Origin: Bacteroidota bacterium
GTDB lineage: Bacteria; Bacteroidota; Bacteroidia; AKYH767-A; OLB10
Direction of reading: 5' to 3'
DNA: 64,000 nt
Assembly: GCA_023251535.1 (NCBI GenBank)
Contig: JAHEYP010000012.1
Location: forward strand, 1-64,000
Part shown: positions 52,750 to 60,218 of the stretch, piece after piece
Position numbering within the stretch: position 1 is the first letter of the stretch
How the letters are laid out: every line of letters starts with the position of its first letter
The notes under the pieces: generated by a model
Told to the model about the DNA's origin: nothing
Databases searched by the model: none
Seen by the model: only the letters and a program-made list of their open reading frames with translations
Made by a program: the position numbers and the translations under genes

Positions 52750-54225
52750 TTAATACAATTTTAAATACGGACTTAATCCATGTAATCCGCCTTCGCGCCC
52801 AACACCACTTTCTTTGTATCCTCCAAAAGGACTAGTAGGATCAAATTTATTGTAGGTATTGGCCCAAATAACGCCAGCTCTTAGTTTCGAACTTACTTTG
52901 AATACTTTCGATCCTTTGTCAGTCCAAACGCCACCAGAAAGTCCGTAAGGAGTATTGTTGGCTTTTTCAATCACCTCTTCTACTGTGCGGAAAGTTTGAA
53001 TCGCTAATACTGGTCCGAATATTTCTTCTTGTACAATCGTACTCGATTGCGCTACGTTGGTAAATAGAGTAGGGCGGAACCAAAATCCTTTCGAAGGAAC
53101 ATCACAATCGCTTTGCCAGCATTCACCGCCTTCTTTAATTCCGATTTGTACTAACGATTTAATTTTATTGAGTTGTGCTTTTGAATTAATAGCACCTATA
53201 TCCGTGTTTTTATCGAGTGGATCACCAACAATTAATGTTTGAATGCGATCTTTTAATTTGCGTATTACTTCTTTGGCAATTCCTTCTTGCACAAACAATC
53301 GTGATCCTGCACAACAAACATGTCCTTGGTTAAAGAATATGCCGTTTACAATTCCTTCTACTGCTTGATCGATAGCTGCATCTTCAAAGATGATGTTGGC
53401 AGCTTTGCCTCCTAATTCAAGTGTGTATTTTTTATCGGTACCCGCCAATGCTTTCTGAATAATCTTACCTACATCGGTAGATCCTGTAAATGCAATTTTG
53501 TCGATTCCGGGGTGATTTACAATAGCCGCGCCTGTTGCTCCCGCTCCGGTAATAATATTAACTACTCCAGGAGGTAAATCAGCTTCTTGTAAAATCTCTG
53601 CCAGCTTAAGCGCTGTAAGCGGTGTTGTCTCTGCTGGCTTTAATACAACGGTATTTCCTGCAGCTAAGGCAGGAGCAATTTTCCATGCCGCCATCAATAA
53701 AGGAAAGTTCCACGGAATAATTTGTCCCGCGACTCCTAATGGAGCAGTTTTTTTTCCTGGGAAAGCATATTCCAATTTATCGGCCCAGCCTGCATAGTAG
53801 AAAAAGTGAGCTGCAGCTAATGGAACATCAATATCTCTACTCTCACGAATTGGTTTTCCTCCGTCGATGCTTTCAATGATGGCTAACTCACGTGCTTTCT
53901 CTTGCATCACTCGCGCAATGCGATAGATGTATTTACCACGCTCAGCAGCCGATATTTTTGACCATACTTTTTGTTGTGCAGTGCGTGCAGCTGTAACGGC
54001 TTTATCTACGTCGGCAGCGTTGGCGTCAGCTACCGAAGCTATCTTTTTCTCCGTCGCCGGATTAATAGTGTCGAAGTATTTCTTAGATGAAGGAGCAGTA
54101 AATTTCCCGTTGATAAATAGATCATACTTCTCTTTCAGTTGAATATGATCGGGAGTTTCAGGTGCCGGCGCATACGACCATTTCGTGTCGAATTTTAAAC
54201 CACCTTTGGCTGAGGATTTTTTCAT
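52750..54225 (-). CDS. Aldehyde dehydrogenase, full length
   Basis: A 491-aa NAD(P)-dependent aldehyde dehydrogenase. Catalytic Cys304 is in FFNQGHVCCAGSRLFVQ, general base Glu270 is in TLELGGKAANIIF, and IIPWNFPLLMAAWKIAPAL and SPFGGYKESGVGREGG are standard. A 30-residue N-terminal extension (MKKSSAKGGLKFDTKWSYAP) precedes the fold. The substrate is not evident. Together with the truncated ALDH downstream it forms a two-gene unit that resembles the two halves of ALDH16. Confidence 0.92.
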   Translation of the reverse strand: MKKSSAKGGLKFDTKWSYAPAPETPDHIQLKEKYDLFINGKFTAPSSKKYFDTINPATEKKIASVADANAADVDKAVTAARTAQQKVWSKISAAERGKYIYRIARVMQEKARELAIIESIDGGKPIRESRDIDVPLAAAHFFYYAGWADKLEYAFPGKKTAPLGVAGQIIPWNFPLLMAAWKIAPALAAGNTVVLKPAETTPLTALKLAEILQEADLPPGVVNIITGAGATGAAIVNHPGIDKIAFTGSTDVGKIIQKALAGTDKKYTLELGGKAANIIFEDAAIDQAVEGIVNGIFFNQGHVCCAGSRLFVQEGIAKEVIRKLKDRIQTLIVGDPLDKNTDIGAINSKAQLNKIKSLVQIGIKEGGECWQSDCDVPSKGFWFRPTLFTNVAQSSTIVQEEIFGPVLAIQTFRTVEEVIEKANNTPYGLSGGVWTDKGSKVFKVSSKLRAGVIWANTYNKFDPTSPFGGYKESGVGREGGLHGLSPYLKLY

Positions 54226-54348
54226 TCGTAATTATTTTCAACGAAAATAGGAAAAAGATGGGATTGTGGAGGGTTTAAGACATATTTGCTCGCCTTTCCA
54301 CTTCAATCTGTGAGAATATCGGTAAATTCATACAATCAATTTTATTTA

Positions 54349-54356
54349 TATTTTCG
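54349..54356 (+). promoter_or_regulatory. Possible -7 element (TATTTTCG)
   Basis: A one-base variant of TAnnTTTG, 49 bases before ATG 54406. It lies inside the longest open frame and so argues against that frame's upstream start. Confidence 0.35.
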
Positions 54357-54405
54357 TGATGAAATGGGATTTATTTTAATTCAACAAAATAATAGTAGCA
54401 TCTTG

Positions 54406-55920
54406 ATGAAATGGTCACGGTATGGTTTTATTGCTGTTTTGTTGATGGTTTTTTCTGTTAATGTATTTGCGCAAAAGTCTGAATATATTTGGACTTTCGG
54501 AGATAGTTCTGGTATAGATTTTAATAATCTAAGTGCGCCACAACCTGTTGTAAGTTCAATACGTTCACGTGGCTCTTGTGTGTCCATTTCTGATTCACTA
54601 GGTAATTTATTGTTTTATGCAAATACAAGAGCTGCTACACCTGGCTATACAACAAAAATTTATAATAGGTTAGGTCAAGAAATGTTGAACTGCAATAATG
54701 TTGTTGGCGATGGTTGGTATAATGAATTGTTGATTTTACCTTGTCCAAATCAAAGTAATTTATTTTATCTATTCACACTTGATTTGGTTAATAATTGGGG
54801 GTTGTATTATTCTATTATTGATTTAACATTAAATAATGGTTTAGGTGATGTGAGCATAAAAAATCAACGACTAGATTTTCGTTATTGGGCTGATGAATTG
54901 CGAGCAATAAAGCATGCGAATGGACGAGATTGGTGGATTTTTTTGAAAACGGAAGGAAATAATTTTGATGATAGGTACTATAAGTATTTAGTAACTCCTA
55001 ATGGTGTAGATAGCTTTCCTGCACAGCAAATTGGTACAGGCTCTCAATCTGGTTTTATTGAGTTTAAATGGAATAAACAAGGGGACCGATTAGCAATGGT
55101 TAATTTTGGGGGATTAATTGAGTTGTATAATTTTGACAGATGTTCAGGGATGTTAAATACTCCAATAACAGTTCGACAACCTGTAATGGTTGCTCCTGCT
55201 CCTAGTGTTTGGTCTTGCGAATTTTCAGCTAGTGGAAATTTTTTATATGTTAGTGCAAATCCTGGTCAGCCTGATTCAAGTAGATTAATCCAGATTGATT
55301 TAAGGAACTACCCAAATAATATTACACAAGATACACTATGGGCTACTTTTGAGCCAAAATATACAGCAGGAGCTTTAAAGCGCGGTCCAGATGATAAAAT
55401 TTATTTTTCATGTGCATATGTAGGATCAACCGGTAATAACTACCCTTATGCCGACACAATGTACAACCAATACAATATGAATTTGGGCGTAATAAATTCG
55501 CCCGATAGCCTAGGATTAGCTTGCGATTTTCAGCCTTGGAGTTTTTACTTGGGAGGCAAACGAACGTATTGGGGTTTGCCTAATAATCCCGATTATGATA
55601 TGGGGCCAGTAGTGGGCAGTATCTGTGATAGCTTAAGTACTGGAATCGCTTCAATAAACGACAGCAAGGGTGTTATTCAAAAGCTATTTCCTAATCCTAA
55701 TAACGGAGCGTTTTATCTAGAGTTAAAACAAACTTTTATGGAAGAGGTATATGCAGAACTCTACTCATTACAAGGGCAATTATGTGCTCGGCAATTACTC
55801 GATAATACCCATTACACTACAGCTATTCGTTTTGATGCTGTTCCTGCAGGTGTCTACGTATTAAAATTGCGCTCTCCAAATAGTAATTTGGGTACAATGA
55901 AAGTTACAATAGTTAAATAG
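54406..55920 (+). CDS. T9SS type A-sorted secreted protein with beta-propeller-like repeats
   Basis: A 504-aa secreted protein of unknown function. ATG 54406 gives the signal peptide RYGFIAVLLMVFSVNVFAQ; an upstream extension would put 40 residues before it. The start of the mature part (YIWTFGDSSGIDFNN, then CVSISDSLGNLLFYANT) matches a Bacteroidota family of surface proteins that look like beta-propellers, with strands such as GFIEFKWNKQGDRLAMVNF and WSCEFSASGNFLYVSAN. The last 75 residues (QKLFPNPNNGAFYLEL to KVTIVK) are a T9SS type A domain. It converges on recO with 11 bases between. Confidence 0.85.
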   Translation: MKWSRYGFIAVLLMVFSVNVFAQKSEYIWTFGDSSGIDFNNLSAPQPVVSSIRSRGSCVSISDSLGNLLFYANTRAATPGYTTKIYNRLGQEMLNCNNVVGDGWYNELLILPCPNQSNLFYLFTLDLVNNWGLYYSIIDLTLNNGLGDVSIKNQRLDFRYWADELRAIKHANGRDWWIFLKTEGNNFDDRYYKYLVTPNGVDSFPAQQIGTGSQSGFIEFKWNKQGDRLAMVNFGGLIELYNFDRCSGMLNTPITVRQPVMVAPAPSVWSCEFSASGNFLYVSANPGQPDSSRLIQIDLRNYPNNITQDTLWATFEPKYTAGALKRGPDDKIYFSCAYVGSTGNNYPYADTMYNQYNMNLGVINSPDSLGLACDFQPWSFYLGGKRTYWGLPNNPDYDMGPVVGSICDSLSTGIASINDSKGVIQKLFPNPNNGAFYLELKQTFMEEVYAELYSLQGQLCARQLLDNTHYTTAIRFDAVPAGVYVLKLRSPNSNLGTMKVTIVK

Positions 55921-55931
55921 ACTACAAAAAT

Positions 55932-56657
55932 TTAACTCAAAACCTCATTCAGAATCTCGTGCGATTTTATTCTGCTGCCATGCGTATGGTGAAGCTCGTA
56001 ATATCCGATAAGCGCTTCTAAAATATTTTTTCGTTGCTGCGCAGATAACTTTATCTCACTTACATCTTCTAACGATACCGATAACAAGGCTTGAAATCGT
56101 TCACTTAATGTCGGATCTAAATAGTAGGGATGATTCGGTCGGTGCTCTTGAAAGGTTCCTTCTTTTAAGTCGAACCATGCCGTAACTGTATCGTATTTTC
56201 CACTCGGGAAAAAGCCCAAGAATCTACTTAATTGTAACATGAAACATAAGTGAAATCTACTCACCGTTTCTTGATGAACATCGAGTATCTGTACCGCATG
56301 ATCAATAAAGGTGAATAACTCGGGATTGATTTCTTCTTCTTTTATTGAGCGATATAATACCTCGCCAAGAAAAATTGCCATCGTTGTTTTAACAATGTCA
56401 TAGGGTATGTTTGAGAGGGCAGGGGAGGCCGATACATCCGATACTCGATGCAGTCCTCCCGGCTTTTTAATATAGGCTACTACTTCGATGATCGATAATG
56501 GCTGAAATAAATTCGCAGCATAGCGCGCCTTACTCTTTCGTACTCCGTTTACTAAAAAGGATTGTAATCCGCTCTCGGCAGTATAGGCTTTTACTATTAA
56601 GCTGGCTTCAGCGTATTCGGTAGTGTGAAGTACTACGGCACGGGTCTTTTGTAACAT
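55932..56657 (-). CDS. recO: DNA repair protein RecO
   Basis: RecO helps RecR load RecA on SSB-coated DNA in gap repair. It is 241 aa, typical. The N-terminal OB-fold starts LQKTRAVVLHTTEYAEASLIV and contains QSFLVNGVRKSKAR. The helical C-terminus holds LCFMLQLSRFLGFFPS, a conserved RecO stretch; the zinc-finger Cys seen in some RecO proteins are not evident. It begins one base after the purD stop, last in a three-gene unit with the prolyl oligopeptidase and purD. Confidence 0.93.
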   Translation of the reverse strand: MLQKTRAVVLHTTEYAEASLIVKAYTAESGLQSFLVNGVRKSKARYAANLFQPLSIIEVVAYIKKPGGLHRVSDVSASPALSNIPYDIVKTTMAIFLGEVLYRSIKEEEINPELFTFIDHAVQILDVHQETVSRFHLCFMLQLSRFLGFFPSGKYDTVTAWFDLKEGTFQEHRPNHPYYLDPTLSERFQALLSVSLEDVSEIKLSAQQRKNILEALIGYYELHHTHGSRIKSHEILNEVLS

Positions 56658-56658
56658 G

Positions 56659-57933
56659 TTACATTAGATCTTTACCAATGTCTTTTCGGTAATATGCGTA
56701 GTCGTAGTTGATGTGATGTGCTGCAGCAAAAGATTTGTTTAATGCACCTTGTAAGGTTTCATCGAGTGAGGTTAAGGCAAATACTCTTCCTCCGTTCGTT
56801 ACTACGTGACCGTTAGCTTCTGCCGTTCCTGCGTGAAATACTAGCGTGTCTTCTACTTTCGCTAAACCTTTTACTTCGTATCCTTTTTCGTAATTCCCAG
56901 GATAACCTCCCGATACCATCACTACGGTTGCTGCTGTCCTTTCGTCGATCTCTAATTGTATTGTATCAAGCTTTTCGTCGGCAGTGGCTTGCATAAGCAC
57001 TCCAAAGTCGGTCTTTATGCGTGGTAATACTGCTTCTGTTTCAGGATCTCCCATACGGCAATTGTATTCTATTACCATCGGTTCTCCTCCTACATTCATA
57101 AGTCCAATGAAGATAAATCCTTTGTAGTTGATTTGTTCTTTTTTTAGTCCTTCAATTGTAGGAATAACGATTCGTTCTTCGGTTTTTTTCAAAAAGGCAG
57201 CATCTGCAAATGGCACAGGACTAACAGCTCCCATGCCTCCTGTATTTAATCCTGTATCGCCTTCGCCTATGCGTTTGTAGTCTTTGGCTGCAGGAAGAAT
57301 TTTATAGTGCTTGCCATCCGTCAATACAAATACACTGCACTCAATTCCTGAAAGGAATTCTTCTATCACTACTTTATCTCCGGCTTTGCCGAATTTACCG
57401 TCGCTAAGCATCGATTTTAATTCTTGCTTAGCTTCGTCAAGGTCGTTAATGATTAGTACTCCTTTGCCTGCTGCTAGTCCGTCGGCTTTTAAGACGTAAG
57501 GAGGATTTAATGTTTCTAAAAATTTATATCCTTCTTCTAATTTAGCAAACGAAAAAGTATTGTATGCTGCCGTCGGAATTCCATGACGTTGCATAAACGC
57601 TTTGCTGAAGTCTTTGCTTCCTTCTAGCTGTGCGCCTGTTTTCCCCGGACCAATAACCGGAATGTTTTTTATTGCTGCATCATTCTCAAAGAAGTCTACA
57701 ATTCCATTTACTAATGGATCTTCAGGCCCTACTACTACTAGAGCAATCGATTCTTTTAATACAAATGCTTTTACATTTTCAAAATCGTTCGGCTGTACGT
57801 TAACGTTAGTTCCGCAAGAAGATGTTCCGGCATTTCCCGGAGCAATAAATAACTTACTGCATAAAGCACTTTTACTTAGTGATAATGCAAATGCATGTTC
57901 GCGACCTCCCGATCCCAGCAATAAAATATTCAT
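56659..57933 (-). CDS. purD: Phosphoribosylamine-glycine ligase (GAR synthetase)
   Basis: ATP-grasp enzyme of purine synthesis that joins glycine to phosphoribosylamine, the product of PurF. It is 424 aa, normal. Motifs include NILLLGSGGREHAFAL at the start, YVLKADGLAAGKGVLI in the ATP-grasp, the signature RMGDPETEAVLPRI and GGMGAVSPVPF. The start lies three bases from the stop of the prolyl oligopeptidase gene, and recO follows one base after its own stop. purF is 6 kb away on the other strand, so purine genes are dispersed. Confidence 0.96.
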   Translation of the reverse strand: MNILLLGSGGREHAFALSLSKSALCSKLFIAPGNAGTSSCGTNVNVQPNDFENVKAFVLKESIALVVVGPEDPLVNGIVDFFENDAAIKNIPVIGPGKTGAQLEGSKDFSKAFMQRHGIPTAAYNTFSFAKLEEGYKFLETLNPPYVLKADGLAAGKGVLIINDLDEAKQELKSMLSDGKFGKAGDKVVIEEFLSGIECSVFVLTDGKHYKILPAAKDYKRIGEGDTGLNTGGMGAVSPVPFADAAFLKKTEERIVIPTIEGLKKEQINYKGFIFIGLMNVGGEPMVIEYNCRMGDPETEAVLPRIKTDFGVLMQATADEKLDTIQLEIDERTAATVVMVSGGYPGNYEKGYEVKGLAKVEDTLVFHAGTAEANGHVVTNGGRVFALTSLDETLQGALNKSFAAAHHINYDYAYYRKDIGKDLM

Positions 57934-57936
57934 GAT

Positions 57937-60066
57937 TTAATATTTCGGAGTTACCCCCATGTTATAGAATAAGAAAGAATAAATGTCCGCTAATTCGTCA
58001 ATCGTTTTACTGAGTGGCTTGCCCGCTCCATGTCCCGCTTTCATATCGATGCGAATCAACTTAGGATTATTTCCTGTATTGTGTTCTTGTAATGTTGCAA
58101 TGTATTTGTAAGAGTGTGCAGGAACAACTCTATCGTCGTGGTCTGCAGTTGTAACCATCACCGCAGGATATTTCACATCTTTTACAGTGTGTACCGGTGA
58201 GTATTTGTAAAGATTTTTAAAGTTCTCCGCGTCGTCAGATGATCCGTATTCAACTACCCATCCCCAACCTACAGTGAATTTATGGTAACGTAACATGTCC
58301 ATTACACCTACTGCAGGGAAGGCTACTTTAAATAAATCGGGACGCTGATTTACTACCGCACCTATTAATAATCCTCCATTCGATCCTCCTTGAATAGCAA
58401 GGAAATCGGAGGATGTATATTTTTTATTGATTAAATATTCTCCTGCAGCGATGAAATCGTCAAATACATTTTGCTTGTTTAACAACATTCCACCTTTGTG
58501 CCATGCTTCTCCGTATTCGCCACCTCCACGAATATTGGCAATTGCATATACTCCGCCTTGCTCAAGAAATGCTAATCGCCCAGCGCTGAATGATGGAGTA
58601 ATGTTTACGTTAAATCCGCCGTATGCATAAAGTAAAGTAGGATTTTTGCCGTTCATCATCGTTCCTTTTTTGTAAACGATAAACATCGGAACTTTTGTGC
58701 CGTCTTTACTCGGATAAAATACTTGCTCAGTAGTATAGTCAGCAGGATTAAACGCAACATTCGATTTTTTGTATTCCGTTACTTTTTTGTCGGCAATACT
58801 ATAACGATAAATTGTTGGAGGATAGGTAAACGAGTTGAATGTAAAGAATACTTCTTTGTCTTCTTTCTCGCCGTCAAATCCTGCCGCTGTTCCAATGGCA
58901 GGTAATGAAATTTCTCCTTCATTAACTCCTGCATAAGTGTATTGGTAAATATGCGATGATACATCTTGTAAATAATTCAAGAATAATTTTCCTCCCGCTG
59001 CCGAAACCGATTCTAATAATGATTTTGTTTCAGGAACAACTACTTTGCATTGCGATGCTACTGGCTTCGCCGAATCGTAGTTGTTTAAATCGATGCTAAT
59101 AACATGGTTGTTTTGTGCGCCGTCGTTGGTAGAAACATAAATTGTTGATCCGTTGTTGTCGATGATACCGTATTCGAAGTCAAAGCCTTTGAATAATACT
59201 TTGAAAGTATCATTTTCTTTTGTCAAATCTTTATAAAGAATTTCTGATCCGTATGTTCCTTGTGAGATGTACAAGAATAAATAGTGTTCGTCTTCGGTAA
59301 CTTGTGTTCCGTAATAACGCAACGGACTATTTTTATCTTCATACACTAGTTTGTCTTTGTCTTGTGATGTTCCTAATTCATGGTACCAAACTTGATGAAA
59401 TTCATTCTTCGCACTTAACTCGGTTCCTTTTGCTGGGGTCGGATAGCGTGAATAGAAGAATCCGTTTTTATACCACGATGCTCCCGAGAATTTCACCCAG
59501 TTTAATACATCACTTTGGTCAGTGGCATCTTCTACTTTTTTTACTTTAATCGTTTGCCAGTCTGAACCCGATTGATTGATGCCGTATGCTAAATATTTTT
59601 TGTCGTGTGATATTCCTAATATACTCACAGCCGCCGTTCCGTCGCTGCTCATTTTATTAGGATCCATAAATACTTTCGGTTCTCCCGTAAGTCCTTTGGT
59701 ATAATAAGTAATCGATTGATTTTGCAATCCGTCGTTCTTGCTGTATAAATAATATTCACCAATGCGCGTAGGAGCAGAAATACGCTCGTAGTTCAAAATT
59801 TGATTTAAACGTTTTTTCATTCCTGCACGAAAAGGAATTTTATCGAGATATCCGAACGTTACCGCATTCTGATTTTTTGTCCATTCAATAACTTCAGCGG
59901 CTGTATCATTCTCTAACCATCTATATGGATCTTTAACGATTGTTCCGAAGTAGTTGTCTTCTTGCGCTACTTTTTTTGTAGTTGGATATTTAATTGATTC
60001 CTGAGCCATAACTGGTAGTTGTATCACTGCACAAAGTGATAGAATTAAGAAGAAAGTTTTTTTCAT
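57937..60066 (-). CDS. Prolyl oligopeptidase family serine peptidase (S9A), exported
   Basis: A 709-aa periplasmic peptidase cutting after proline in short peptides. ATG 60066 gives the signal peptide MKKTFFLILSLCAVIQLPVMAQ; an ATG 21 bases further upstream is less likely. A seven-bladed propeller (about 75-420) precedes the alpha/beta-hydrolase domain. The catalytic triad is Ser562 (GGSNGG), Asp about 645 (TADHDDRVVP) and His679 (KAGHGAGKP). YAYGGFNVNITPSFS and NIRGGGEYGEAWHKGG are also typical. It heads an operon with purD and recO, an odd but tight association (three bases between genes). Confidence 0.95.
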   Translation of the reverse strand: MKKTFFLILSLCAVIQLPVMAQESIKYPTTKKVAQEDNYFGTIVKDPYRWLENDTAAEVIEWTKNQNAVTFGYLDKIPFRAGMKKRLNQILNYERISAPTRIGEYYLYSKNDGLQNQSITYYTKGLTGEPKVFMDPNKMSSDGTAAVSILGISHDKKYLAYGINQSGSDWQTIKVKKVEDATDQSDVLNWVKFSGASWYKNGFFYSRYPTPAKGTELSAKNEFHQVWYHELGTSQDKDKLVYEDKNSPLRYYGTQVTEDEHYLFLYISQGTYGSEILYKDLTKENDTFKVLFKGFDFEYGIIDNNGSTIYVSTNDGAQNNHVISIDLNNYDSAKPVASQCKVVVPETKSLLESVSAAGGKLFLNYLQDVSSHIYQYTYAGVNEGEISLPAIGTAAGFDGEKEDKEVFFTFNSFTYPPTIYRYSIADKKVTEYKKSNVAFNPADYTTEQVFYPSKDGTKVPMFIVYKKGTMMNGKNPTLLYAYGGFNVNITPSFSAGRLAFLEQGGVYAIANIRGGGEYGEAWHKGGMLLNKQNVFDDFIAAGEYLINKKYTSSDFLAIQGGSNGGLLIGAVVNQRPDLFKVAFPAVGVMDMLRYHKFTVGWGWVVEYGSSDDAENFKNLYKYSPVHTVKDVKYPAVMVTTADHDDRVVPAHSYKYIATLQEHNTGNNPKLIRIDMKAGHGAGKPLSKTIDELADIYSFLFYNMGVTPKY

Positions 60067-60086
60067 GGTTGCATGATGATTTAGCA

Positions 60087-60094
60087 CAAAATTA
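60087..60094 (-). promoter_or_regulatory. -7 promoter element (TAATTTTG)
   Basis: A minus-strand match to TAnnTTTG, 20 bases before the ATG of the prolyl oligopeptidase gene; it would drive the whole POP-purD-recO operon. Confidence 0.55.
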
Positions 60095-60135
60095 GTGGTT
60101 CTGTGAATGTTAAATGTGCATAGGCTTATAAAAAT

Positions 60136-60180
60136 ATGAGCACATCAACTGTTTCATTTACAAACAGTTGATGTGCTCAT
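60136..60180 (-). terminator. Perfect 19-bp hairpin, probable terminator
   Basis: 60136-60154 and 60162-60180 are perfect reverse complements with a 7-base loop. On the minus strand the stem is followed by atttttat, so it can terminate the CotH gene 40 bases upstream. The T-run is weak for such a long stem. Confidence 0.65.
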
Positions 60181-60218
60181 GCAATATTATTCTTTTCGCT
60201 TCCGCGCTTATTTTACGC

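Noticed and set aside
57932-57957. On the minus strand, GGGGTAAC-N13-ATCAT, nearly the ECF promoter pattern, ends at the purD start codon.
   Set aside because: The first block is the codons for the conserved end of the prolyl oligopeptidase (GVTPKY), the second overlaps the purD ATG, the GTC is not kept, and transcription from there would start inside purD.
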